Program-made: the position numbers and the translations under genes
Source: an uncultured Collinsella sp.
GTDB lineage: Bacteria; Actinomycetota; Coriobacteriia; Coriobacteriales; Coriobacteriaceae
Assembly (NCBI GenBank): GCA_902494245.1
Contig: CABUSR010000056.1
Span: 1-9,610, forward strand
Length of the DNA stretch: 9,610 nt
Direction of reading: 5' to 3'
Part shown: positions 1 to 5,757 of the stretch, one piece after another
Layout of the letters: the number at the start of each line of letters is the position of its first letter
Position numbering within the stretch: position 1 is the first letter of the stretch
Notes under the pieces: generated by a model
Told to the model about the DNA's origin: nothing
What the model saw: the letters and a program-made list of their open reading frames with translations, nothing else
Databases searched by the model: none

Positions 1-659
1 CAGCCGCTGATGATATCGTCTCCGGTTTTGCCCGGGCGGGGGACCGACTCACCGGTAAGGGCGGCGGTGTCGAGCTGGGTTTCGCCCTCGACGATGACGC
101 CGTCGATAGGCACGCGCTCGCCGGGCTTGACCACGATCACGGTGCCGACGGCGATGTCATCGGGAAAGACCTGTTCGAGTGTGCCGTCGGCTTGCTCGAC
201 GTTAGCGTAATCGGGCGCGATGTCCATCATGGCGCTGATTGACTTTCGGCTTTTGCCCACGGCATATGCCTGGAACAGCTCGCCGACCTGGTAGAACAGC
301 ATGACGGCGGCGCCTTCGGCCATGTGCGGGTCGGTATCGGGGAAGAGCACCATGGCAAACGCGCCGATGGTTGCGACTGCCATAAGGAAGCTCTCGTCGA
401 AGGCCTTGCCGCGGCGGATGTTACTGAATGCCTTTTGCAGTACGTCGTAGCCGGCAATCAAAAACGGCACGAGGAACAGCACAAAGCTGGCGTAGATGTC
501 GCCCGGGGTGCCGAATGCGGCGGCGAGGGTGCCAAGCTCATCGAGGGCGTACACCACGGCAAAAATGCCCAGCGCTACCAGGATGCGGTTGCGCTTATGC
601 TCGAGTGACTCTTTTTTCTTGCGCTTCTTCTTTTTCTTTTTGGGGTCGGCGGTTACCAT
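1..659 (-). CDS. Cadmium/zinc-type P1B heavy-metal ATPase, N-terminal 219 residues (runs off left edge)
   Basis: This is the 5' part of a membrane pump that exports divalent soft metals (Zn/Cd/Pb class) using ATP. It starts at ATG 657-659, with a GGGAGG ribosome site at 669-674, and stays open to the window edge. Visible are a very basic N-terminus (residues 7-16 are nearly all Lys), membrane segments near residues 26-45, 57-72, 91-106 and 115-133, the junction VGKSRKSI after the fourth, the actuator-domain signature GERVPIDG (180-187) and the A-domain TGES motif (202-205). The CPC metal site, DKTGT phosphorylation site and ATP-binding domain lie beyond the window. It has no N-terminal metal-binding HMA domain; a separate HMA protein is encoded two features upstream. 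The CadA/ZntA subtype is inferred from the MLFYQVGELFQ segment typical of that group. The family call is firm; the exact metal is not. Confidence 0.93.
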   Translation of the reverse strand, partial: MVTADPKKKKKKRKKKESLEHKRNRILVALGIFAVVYALDELGTLAAAFGTPGDIYASFVLFLVPFLIAGYDVLQKAFSNIRRGKAFDESFLMAVATIGAFAMVLFPDTDPHMAEGAAVMLFYQVGELFQAYAVGKSRKSISAMMDIAPDYANVEQADGTLEQVFPDDIAVGTVIVVKPGERVPIDGVIVEGETQLDTAALTGESVPRPGKTGDDIISG

Positions 660-682
660 GACTCGTATCCTCCCATTTGAAT

Positions 683-702
683 GTATGAACACTCGCTCAT
701 AT
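683..702 (-). promoter_or_regulatory. Third ArsR/SmtB-type operator, upstream of the P-type ATPase
   Basis: The plus strand reads GTATGAACACTCGCTCATAT, an imperfect inverted repeat with two central bases. It matches the operator at 1422-1441 at 17 of 20 positions, differing only in the first base and the central dinucleotide. It lies 23 bp before the ATPase start codon, in the same orientation relative to the downstream gene as the 1422-1441 copy. It probably lets the ArsR repressor control the ATPase separately from, or in addition to, the upstream promoter. I could not find a convincing -35/-10 pair around it. Confidence 0.75.
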
Positions 703-715
703 AATTTCGCGAGCA

Positions 716-738
716 AAGGCCGCGGCAAGCGCGGCCTT
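716..738 (-). terminator. GC-rich hairpin between HMA gene and ATPase (possible attenuating terminator)
   Basis: A perfect 9-bp stem (AAGGCCGCG / CGCGGCCTT) with a 5-nt loop lies 22 bp past the HMA stop codon on the minus strand. It is followed on that strand by TTTGCTCG, which is a poor U-tract. It may weaken read-through into the ATPase or stabilise the 3' end of the repressor-HMA message. The ATPase operator lies immediately after it, which fits a transcriptional break at this point. Confidence 0.4.
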
Positions 739-759
739 GCGGGTCAGCGTATGCGCAGG

Positions 760-978
760 CTAGAGAATGATCTCGCAGTCCGGCTCGGCGTCGGCGGTGA
801 ACTCCACGACACGGTCGAGGACCTCCTCGAACTCGGCGTCGTCGGCCTCGAGCGTCAATTTCTGGGTCATAAAGTTGACGGACACGGATTTGACGCCCTC
901 GAGTTTGGCCAGCTCGTCCTGAAGCTCGCGCGCACAGTTGGCGCAGTCGATCTCGTCGAGCTTAAACTGCTTTTTCAT
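760..978 (-). CDS. Free-standing HMA-domain metal-binding protein (72 aa)
   Basis: A small cytosolic heavy-metal-associated domain with the fold of CopZ-type chaperones and P1B-ATPase N-domains. The metal site is C12-A-N-C15 in the first loop, preceded by Asp where many family members have Met. A following helix (about 16-28) and the strands VKSVSVNF (29-36) and KLTLEA (40-45) complete the ferredoxin-like pattern. An acidic C-terminus contains one more Cys (C68). The length is that of a single domain. AGAAAGGA lies about 7 nt before the ATG. It sits 63 bp downstream of the repressor gene and before an ATPase that lacks this domain, so it may deliver metal to the pump or act as its detached N-domain. 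The metal preference cannot be read from the sequence. Confidence 0.9.
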   Translation of the reverse strand: MKKQFKLDEIDCANCARELQDELAKLEGVKSVSVNFMTQKLTLEADDAEFEEVLDRVVEFTADAEPDCEIIL

Positions 979-1041
979 GGTGGGTTCCTTTCTCTGTGTT
1001 GGCGACCTGGGTGCCGGTCGCGTTGGTACCGTGGTTGGTTG

Positions 1042-1407
1042 CTATTCGCAGATATGGCTCATGCCCTGGTTAAGCATGGTGTAGACATGATCGTCGGCAA
1101 GCGAGTAGAGGATGTTGCGGCCGTCGCGGCGGAACTTGACCAGGTGCGACTGCTTAAGTGTGCGCAGCTGGTGCGATACTGCCGACTGCGAGGTTGCGGT
1201 CGCCTCGGCGATGTCGGCCACGCAGAGCTCGCGGCCCATGAGGGCATAGAGAATCTTGATGCGCGTGGTGTCGCTGAAGACCTTGAACAGGTCGGCCAAG
1301 TCGTACAGCAACTCCTCGTCGGGAAGGTCCTCGGGCGAGCAGGTGGTGGGGATCACGGGTTCGGTGGCCTCGATGTCAGTCTTTGTTTCATCAGCGTGGT
1401 CGCTCAT
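1042..1407 (-). CDS. ArsR/SmtB-family metal-sensing transcriptional repressor
   Basis: A 121-aa winged-helix repressor that releases DNA when it binds metal. The N-terminal 30 residues are acidic and variable. ELCVAD (60-65) is the alpha-3 signature of the SmtB/CadC group; it keeps one Cys (C62) and D65. The recognition helix is near residues 72-90 (SQSAVSHQLRTLKQSHLV). The alpha-5 metal site is complete: D105-x-H107 and H118-x-x-E121, the same spacing as the zinc site of SmtB and close to that of CzrA. This makes zinc (or Co/Cd) the likely inducer. It is the first gene of the module, with ribosome site AAAGGAT at 1414-1420. Two operators and a consensus promoter lie directly upstream, so autorepression is very likely. 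Confidence 0.95.
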   Translation of the reverse strand: MSDHADETKTDIEATEPVIPTTCSPEDLPDEELLYDLADLFKVFSDTTRIKILYALMGRELCVADIAEATATSQSAVSHQLRTLKQSHLVKFRRDGRNILYSLADDHVYTMLNQGMSHICE

Positions 1408-1421
1408 TGCAACATCCTTTC

Positions 1422-1441
1422 ATATGAACATGCGCTCATAT
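1422..1441 (-). promoter_or_regulatory. ArsR/SmtB-type operator, leader-proximal copy
   Basis: ATATGAACATGCGCTCATAT on the plus strand; the half-sites ATATGAACA and ATATGAGCG are separated by two bases, the layout known for ArsR-family operators. It begins one base from the repressor's ribosome binding site and lies downstream of the predicted transcription start (about 1447), where bound repressor would block elongation or initiation. It is identical, in reverse orientation, to the operator at 1457-1476. Confidence 0.85.
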
Positions 1442-1453
1442 AACTTGCTTCCG

Positions 1454-1481
1454 ATTATATGAGCGCATGTTCATATGTCAA
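1454..1481 (-). promoter_or_regulatory. Consensus sigma-70-type promoter of the metal-efflux module
   Basis: On the minus strand a perfect -35 TTGACA (1476-1481) and a perfect -10 TATAAT (1454-1459) are spaced by 16 bp. Transcription would start near 1447 and read into the repressor, HMA gene and perhaps the ATPase. Such a strong promoter fits a gene set kept silent by a repressor bound between its two boxes. Confidence 0.85.
1457..1476 (-). promoter_or_regulatory. ArsR/SmtB-type operator inside the promoter spacer
   Basis: ATATGAGCGCATGTTCATAT, the exact reverse complement of the operator at 1422-1441. It covers the whole 16-bp spacer, most of the -10 box and the last base of the -35 box, so a bound repressor dimer would exclude RNA polymerase directly. 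Confidence 0.88.
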
Positions 1482-1583
1482 TAACGTTCAGGTAATTCGT
1501 CGTACAAAATGATGAGGAAAAGCGGACGAGATCCCGGACTAAGCGGTTTTGATTAGCGATGCCGGGGTGGGTGCCCCTGCGCC

Positions 1584-1607
1584 GTGCAAAAATTGGAGTA
1601 TTCTGCA
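1584..1607 (+). repeat. GTGCA...AGTATTC motif, copy 1
   Basis: A 24-bp element beginning GTGCAAAAATTGGAGTATTC and ending TGCA. Its ends form a partial palindrome (TGCA at both edges). It matches the copy at 1773-1796 at 20 of 24 positions without gaps and the copy at 3166-3184 with one gap. It faces the AbiEi-like gene from its 3' side. Confidence 0.7.
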
Positions 1608-1772
1608 ACGATAGGGGGTCTGTTAATCTATCGCGGGCCAAATAATGTAGTTCAAGAGCTATCTTAGGGTGTTAAACCGATGAGTTCTTCCTCAAATGTT
1701 GCCTAACGTTCTCACGCAAGAGTGATTTCGCTTCACATTTGGATCCACTCGAGGGTGATGGACACCCGACCC

Positions 1773-1796
1773 TGCTGAATACTCGCAATTTTGCAC
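1773..1796 (-). repeat. GTGCA...AGTATTC motif, copy 2
   Basis: On the minus strand it begins GTGCAAAATTGCGAGTATTC and ends AGCA. It lies 30 bp past the stop codon of the AbiEi-like gene and points away from it, head-on with copy 1 about 165 bp away. The length and quality of the match to copy 1 make chance unlikely in 9.6 kb. Confidence 0.7.
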
Positions 1797-1826
1797 GTCG
1801 CTAGGGTACCCACCTTGTTAGTCGGC

Positions 1827-3017
1827 CTAGTTTCCGGCCCCGAAGACCCTGCCCTCGGGCGTGAAGCTGCTTGTTTGGTTGAGTGATGGGCTGCCTGGTT
1901 CGACGATTTGCATGTCGTCGATTGCCGGAGCCTCGTTAATCGTCGGATCGTCCAATGTGATGCTTTCGAGCATTGCTTTTTCGAGATCGATTCGTTGACG
2001 CTCTTCGGAATCCTGGCGAAGCTCCTCCTGGATTCGTTTCTTCTCCTCAATAAACCTTCTGAGCACAAACAGTCTCAGATCCTCTTGCATGATTTGAAAG
2101 TCTTTTGGCAGACGCGAGGGGCGTATACCTTCTTTTCGTTGGATTGCCTCCATGACCCTAACGAAAGAGCTGGCATGCATAAAGGAATAACGGCTGACGG
2201 TGATGATTCCGTACCCCATGGACGCAAGTGCGTTCTTGCGTTCTTCGTCGATGGCGCGGTCTTCTTCCGCGTCGTGATAAAAACCGTTGTATTCAATATC
2301 TGTTCGAGATTTCTTCAGATATGCATCCATAAAGAACTTTTTGCGTCTCGTGAGATTTTTTGCGGCAGCGGTGACCTGTACCTCGTAATCGGTCTCAATT
2401 CCCTTAATACCAAGTCCACCTTCGCTTTTGGGCAGCGTAAGCATCATGACAAAAGCCGTTTCCATGGGAGAGCGGCATCCGCCGCGTACACATTGAATAG
2501 CCTTTCGGGCAAGGGCCAAACCGTCGCATCTGGTAATGGAATTAAAGAACTGCTTTAGCCTCTCGGTCGAGGTAAGTGGGAAACGCTCGGTATAAGAGGT
2601 GGAAGAGCCGGTTCCTAGGGAATAAGCGCCGCACAGCTCAAAGTAGTACTCCACTAGTTCGCGAAAAGGGAGATAGGTGGCGGCCTGAAGTGCGCAAAGC
2701 TCAACGCCAGCAATGTAGATGTCATCTTCTAGCTCTATGAAACGCGAGCATGAGAATCGCTTTGACGAAACGTGGCATTGACAGTTCATCGCGTAGCGCG
2801 CGTTCCTGCGGTCAAACACCATTACCTCGAGGGGATCGTTTGCGTCGCGGGCAACATCATGTTTGGCGAGCCATTCTGCGGCTGCGTCGAGGAGTGCTCC
2901 GCTGGGGCATGATCCGTAAATTGCGGCAGGGCTGCAGGACTCGATGTCTTTCGCGGACACCGAATGCGCGGCCTGGTAGACCGCTTTTGCAGTGGTATGT
3001 GACAATACGATACTCAT
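1827..3017 (-). CDS. AbiEi-like protein with C-terminal Vsr/DUF559-like endonuclease domain
   Basis: A 396-aa protein. The front half (about 1-185) resembles the AbiEi-type antitoxin-associated region: an LSHTTA start, CHVSSKRF near 81-88, then DDIYIAGVELCALQAA (98-113). The back half has a PD-(D/E)XK nuclease pattern of the Vsr/DUF559 type: E186 in SPMET, D231, the E242-Y-N-G strand, H248-D249, then a basic/acidic helix and YGIITVSR (269-276). A charged, probably coiled helix spans about 308-352 and the tail (353-396) looks disordered. From memory such proteins are common in Coriobacteriia, with unknown role; nuclease or defence activity is inference. Composition is AT-richer than its neighbours (60 bp at 2281-2340 are 32% GC, against 65% at 4741-4800). 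There is no clear ribosome site before ATG 3015-3017 and no partner gene. Confidence 0.8.
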   Translation of the reverse strand: MSIVLSHTTAKAVYQAAHSVSAKDIESCSPAAIYGSCPSGALLDAAAEWLAKHDVARDANDPLEVMVFDRRNARYAMNCQCHVSSKRFSCSRFIELEDDIYIAGVELCALQAATYLPFRELVEYYFELCGAYSLGTGSSTSYTERFPLTSTERLKQFFNSITRCDGLALARKAIQCVRGGCRSPMETAFVMMLTLPKSEGGLGIKGIETDYEVQVTAAAKNLTRRKKFFMDAYLKKSRTDIEYNGFYHDAEEDRAIDEERKNALASMGYGIITVSRYSFMHASSFVRVMEAIQRKEGIRPSRLPKDFQIMQEDLRLFVLRRFIEEKKRIQEELRQDSEERQRIDLEKAMLESITLDDPTINEAPAIDDMQIVEPGSPSLNQTSSFTPEGRVFGAGN

Positions 3018-3069
3018 GGTATATATCGTGTCAGCTAATGCCGTGTTGATGGCGCTGAGTGGAAAAGTC

Positions 3070-3099
3070 GTTTTAGAGGTCTAACCAAATACTGTCCAA
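3070..3099 (-). promoter_or_regulatory. Possible promoter of the AbiEi-like gene
   Basis: On the minus strand TTGGAC (3094-3099) and TAAAAC (3070-3075) are 18 bp apart, giving a predicted start near 3063 and a leader of about 45 nt. The -35 is good and the -10 is weak. No better pair was found in the upstream gap. Confidence 0.35.
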
Positions 3100-3165
3100 A
3101 AGCTTGACGCGATTATGGGTTGGTACGCCCTAAATAAATGTTTCCGCAGCTCGGCTATAGCATAG

Positions 3166-3184
3166 GAATACTCAATTGCTGCAC
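3166..3184 (-). repeat. GTGCA...AGTATTC motif, copy 3
   Basis: The minus strand reads GTGCAGCAATTGAGTATTC, matching copy 1 with a single deleted G and two substitutions. It lies 149 bp upstream of the AbiEi-like start codon and points toward the gene. Together with copy 1 it brackets a 1.6-kb segment holding that one gene, with GTGCA at both outer edges. No target-site duplication is visible next to the outer edges. Confidence 0.6.
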
Positions 3185-3367
3185 ATTTGGTATCGATGCA
3201 TCGCCATCTGAGTACAAATCACGTGTCAGGAAAGTGCCAAAATAGTTAAAAAATAGGGTTCAGAATTTGTGAAGAGCGGGCCTGCTTGTGGAACGTAGGG
3301 CGGCCCCGCCGCGAGGTTTCCCGCTGCGAGGCCGCTCGTGAGCAAGCAGTGTTTGTCGCAGGCGTTG

Positions 3368-4336
3368 CTATTTCGCAAACAGGTTCTTGAGGTTGAACTC
3401 GGCCTGGACGGTACGGAGCATGAGGTCGGTGTCGTCGAGGCCCAGGTGCTGCTCGTTGGCGTCGGCGGCGAGGGTGCCACGGCGGCGCGCCCAGTTCTCG
3501 AGCGCAGCGGGCGCGGACTCGCGGGGGAGCGAGCGCACATCGGCGTCCAGGCTGCGGCAGATCTGGCGCGAGTCGATGACGATGATCTTGCCTGCGCGGC
3601 GTGCCTCGGCGTAACCGTCCAGATGAATTTTGAACCAGCTGTCCTCGAAGGCGGCGTTATGTGCCATATAGGGATACTTCTTCATGAGCTTGAGCAGCTG
3701 CTTCTGCAGCTCCTTGTTCTCGCGGAACGGCTTTTTGCCGTCGATGTCGTCCCAGGTGATGTGATGGATGTTCGATAGCGGCACATCCTCGCCGCGGTAG
3801 ATGTCGGGCAGGCCGCAGTAGTGTGCCTCGGCGCCATGCGGCACGGCGTCGCTGGTAAGATCCATGATCTCCCAGCCCACGTTGATGATGTAGCCGCGCT
3901 CGGGCGCGCGACCGGTGGTCTCGATGTCGATGCCCAGCACCGTGCCCTGGATGGGCTTGCGGGCATAGGCCACGCCGAGCGCATCGCGGTCACCGCGGAT
4001 CTCGCGCATAACGGACGCGGCGGTGCGCTTTTGCATCTTGCCGATGGCGGCGCAGGTGTCGGCGTCGGACAGGCCGCGCGAGAGCGTCGCGGGCGTCACG
4101 TTGCGCAGGCGCGCCTCGCCAATCTGGTCGCACAGGTCGCGGTTGCGGTCGGCCAGGTCGCGCACAGTGGCAAAGTCGAAGCCGGGGTCGCCCTCGGCGG
4201 TAAAGTACTCAGTTTCGAGCACCTTAAGGGCCTCCTCGCCCTTCTGGCGCTCGGACTCCATCGCACCGTGGTCGCCGTAGATAAACATGGGGATAAACGG
4301 CTGACGTTCATATTCGAGTGCTTGCGAAACATTCAT
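3368..4336 (-). CDS. DEDDh-family 3'-5' exonuclease domain protein
   Basis: A 322-aa protein with a C-terminal DnaQ-like exonuclease domain (about 132-312) that would cut nucleotides from 3' ends using two metal ions. Motif I is D137-I-E139-T-T-G. Motif II is HNAAFED (226-232). Motif III is H297-LGLD-D302, the H-x4-D spacing of the DEDDh class. The first 130 residues are helical, charged and not recognised; they are not a known polymerase or helicase part. The start is set by AGGAG about 6 nt before ATG 4334-4336. Motif II is slightly odd: family members usually have HNxxFD, and here E231 occupies the D position with D232 after it. The gene stands alone on its strand, divergent from the metal exporter. 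DNA or RNA substrate cannot be told. Confidence 0.85.
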   Translation of the reverse strand: MNVSQALEYERQPFIPMFIYGDHGAMESERQKGEEALKVLETEYFTAEGDPGFDFATVRDLADRNRDLCDQIGEARLRNVTPATLSRGLSDADTCAAIGKMQKRTAASVMREIRGDRDALGVAYARKPIQGTVLGIDIETTGRAPERGYIINVGWEIMDLTSDAVPHGAEAHYCGLPDIYRGEDVPLSNIHHITWDDIDGKKPFRENKELQKQLLKLMKKYPYMAHNAAFEDSWFKIHLDGYAEARRAGKIIVIDSRQICRSLDADVRSLPRESAPAALENWARRRGTLAADANEQHLGLDDTDLMLRTVQAEFNLKNLFAK

Positions 4337-4417
4337 ATGCTGCTCCTTGGACGGGCCGCGTTGCGCGGCTCGGGGTTACTGAGTTGTGGCGAGATGATAG
4401 TTTACCATGGGCAACTA

Positions 4418-4445
4418 TTGGCACCGCGCCCGGGACAACTACAAT
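4418..4445 (+). promoter_or_regulatory. Probable promoter of the heavy-metal exporter
   Basis: TTGGCA (4418-4423) and TACAAT (4440-4445) are spaced by 16 bp, placing the start near 4452 and a leader of about 56 nt before the ATG. No ArsR-type operator like those at 683-702 and 1422-1476 occurs in this gap, and no riboswitch is recognised in the short leader. Confidence 0.55.
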
Positions 4446-4507
4446 ACCCTAGTTGACCGCTAGGACTTTTACAATGCTGCCGAAAGACACGAAAGGTTCC
4501 ATCCGTC

Positions 4508-5590
4508 ATGGATTTACTGATTGATATTCTGCTCGACGCCGGCAAGGACACGCTGTCGTTGGTGCCGTTTTTGTTGGTGACGTATTTGGCTCTTGAAACC
4601 CTTGAGCACGTTGCGGGCGATCGCGTCAACGGCGCTATCAAGCGCGCCGGCGCCGCGGGCCCCGTGGTTGGCTCGCTGCTGGGCATGGTGCCGCAGTGCG
4701 GCTTTTCGGCCATGGCAGCAACGCTGTACGCTGGCCGCGTCGTGACGCTGGGCACGCTGGTTGCCGTGTTCCTCTCGACCTCCGACGAGATGTTGCCGCT
4801 GTTACTCGCCGAGCAAGTTCCCGTGCAGACCATGGCGATGCTGCTCGCCTCGAAGGCGCTGATCGCTCTGGTCACGGGCTTTATCGTGGATGCGGCTATC
4901 CGCGGCCTTCGTCGTAATGCCCGCGCGCATGCGGCGATTCGCCGTACCGTGCTGGGGACCGCTGCCAATCCGGCTCATGTGAACTGCGCGCACGACGACC
5001 ATACCGGGGGCGACATCATTGACGAAGTGGCCGAGGCGGGCGTAAGTGCCGATCACATCCACGAGCTGTGCGAGCGCGACCATTGCGGCTGTGATGAAGA
5101 CGAGGACGAACACGAACACGGACATGGCCACGATCACGGTCACGCGGACAAGCACGAGCACCACCACGACCACAGCCACTCCCACGAGGGCGCTCCCGTT
5201 CTGTCGATTATCCGCAGCGCGATCTCGCACACCGTGCAGGTGTCGGTATTCATTTTCCTGGTGACGCTGATTCTGGTCGCCGTCCTCGAGACCTTTGGCG
5301 AGTCCGCAATCGAGCAGTTCCTGCGCGGCAATGAGACGCTCGCCGTCCTGGGCTCGGCACTCGTCGGCCTGATCCCCAACTGCTCGGCCAGCGTCGTCAT
5401 CACGCAGCTGTACCTGGAAGGCGCGCTGCAGCTGGCACCGATGCTCGCCGGTACGCTTATCTCCGCCGGCGTGGGCTATCTGGTGCTGTTCCGCACCAAC
5501 CGCAGCGCCCGCGAAAACGCCGTGTTCCTGGTCATGATGTACGTCATTGGCGCCGGTTGGGGACTCGTTCTTTCCGCCTTCGGCCTCTAA
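4508..5590 (+). CDS. Putative ten-TM heavy-metal exporter (ArsP_2 / arsenic_eff family) with His-rich loop
   Basis: A 360-aa inner-membrane protein of the family annotated as putative heavy-metal, arsenic or manganese exporter. Hydrophobic segments cluster at about 3-30, 50-75, 78-100, 106-130, then 240-263, 276-300, 305-328 and 337-358. The two halves repeat one pattern: GMVPQCGFSAMAATLY (59-74) and GLIPNCSASVVITQLY (287-302), each with a conserved P-x-C (C64, C292), indicating internal duplication. Between them, residues 155-228 form a soluble loop with C160, C188, C193, C195 and a tract at 202-226 made almost only of His, Asp, Glu, Gly and Lys, a likely metal buffer or sensor. GAAAGG lies 11 nt before the start. 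The family call is good; the exported metal is unknown, and a manganese or zinc role is as possible as arsenic. Confidence 0.85.
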   Translation: MDLLIDILLDAGKDTLSLVPFLLVTYLALETLEHVAGDRVNGAIKRAGAAGPVVGSLLGMVPQCGFSAMAATLYAGRVVTLGTLVAVFLSTSDEMLPLLLAEQVPVQTMAMLLASKALIALVTGFIVDAAIRGLRRNARAHAAIRRTVLGTAANPAHVNCAHDDHTGGDIIDEVAEAGVSADHIHELCERDHCGCDEDEDEHEHGHGHDHGHADKHEHHHDHSHSHEGAPVLSIIRSAISHTVQVSVFIFLVTLILVAVLETFGESAIEQFLRGNETLAVLGSALVGLIPNCSASVVITQLYLEGALQLAPMLAGTLISAGVGYLVLFRTNRSARENAVFLVMMYVIGAGWGLVLSAFGL

Positions 5591-5601
5591 GCAGGCCTAA
5601 C

Positions 5602-5676
5602 AAAACGGGCTTCAAAATAGTCATGCTCGGCGCCTGCACAATGCGGCGATGCATGGCATTTTGAAGCCCGTTTTTT
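5602..5676 (+). terminator. Very long stem terminator of the metal exporter
   Basis: Arms 5602-5618 and 5658-5674 pair perfectly over 17 bp, and after a bulged A (5619) the stem continues for 7 more pairs (5620-5626 with 5651-5657, one G-U). The plus strand ends in TTTTTTG (5671-5677), giving an intrinsic terminator. On the minus strand the other arm is followed by TTTTGTT, so it could also stop transcripts from the right. The total stem of about 24 bp is much longer than a usual terminator. Confidence 0.85.
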
Positions 5677-5714
5677 GTTGAGCCATGGATCCTGAGCGCT
5701 CACACCGCTCTAAA

Positions 5715-5755
5715 CAAAAAGGCAGATTTCCGGGCATGTCCCGAAAATCTGCCTT
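5715..5755 (-). terminator. Intrinsic terminator of the DUF308-YaiI operon
   Basis: Arms 5719-5734 and 5740-5755 form a 16-bp stem with one mismatch and the 5-nt loop 5735-5739. On the minus strand it begins 2 bp after the YaiI stop codon and is followed by TTTTTGTTT, a textbook rho-independent signal. Confidence 0.9.
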
Positions 5756-5757
5756 GG

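Larger units (their letters stand above)
1421..1477. repeat. Perfect 23-bp inverted repeat formed by the two operators
   Basis: Arms 1421-1443 and 1455-1477 are exact reverse complements over 23 bp, with an 11-bp spacer (1444-1454). Each arm contains one complete operator, itself an imperfect palindrome. Operator centres are 35 bp apart, which could allow two repressor dimers to bind on related faces of the helix. Confidence 0.95.
1482..1826. other. 345-bp non-coding stretch between the metal module and the AbiEi-like gene
   Basis: No gene is supported here. Base composition drops compared with the flanking metal genes. It contains two copies of a GTGCA...AGTATTC motif in inverted orientation (separate entries), a CGATAG / CTATCG stem at 1609-1614 and 1628-1633, and a perfect GGGTG / CACCC stem at 1753-1757 and 1763-1767. 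Neither stem is followed by a T-run on either strand, so no terminator is called for the gene ending at 1827. Confidence 0.6.
3018..3367. other. 350-bp non-coding stretch between the AbiEi-like gene and the exonuclease gene
   Basis: No gene is supported. It holds the candidate promoter above and the third copy of the GTGCA motif. It also has a 9-bp stem at 3301-3309 / 3326-3334, 34 bp past the exonuclease stop. One pair in that stem is a C/A mismatch on the plus strand but a G-U pair in minus-strand RNA, so it is more likely to be part of the exonuclease transcript. It lacks a U-tract, so a terminator role is weak. The part at 3018-3260 is AT-rich like the neighbouring gene. Confidence 0.5.

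Noticed and set aside
496..1443. Long plus-strand open frame (315 codons) across the metal module
   Set aside because: It lies antisense to three well-recognised genes, shows no domain, and arises from the high GC content.
1421..1477. Inverted repeat as insertion-sequence ends
   Set aside because: The arms are ArsR-type operators placed on a consensus promoter, and there is no transposase between or beside them.
1753..1767. GGGTG/CACCC stem as the terminator of the AbiEi-like gene
   Set aside because: Only 5 bp and no T-run on either strand.
1584..3184. The motif-bracketed segment as a proven mobile element
   Set aside because: No target-site duplication or transposase/recombinase is visible, so mobility is left only as a hypothesis.
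4453..4475. TTGACC and TACAAT as the exporter promoter
   Set aside because: The spacing is only 11 bp; the TTGGCA-16-TACAAT pair at 4418-4445 is better placed.
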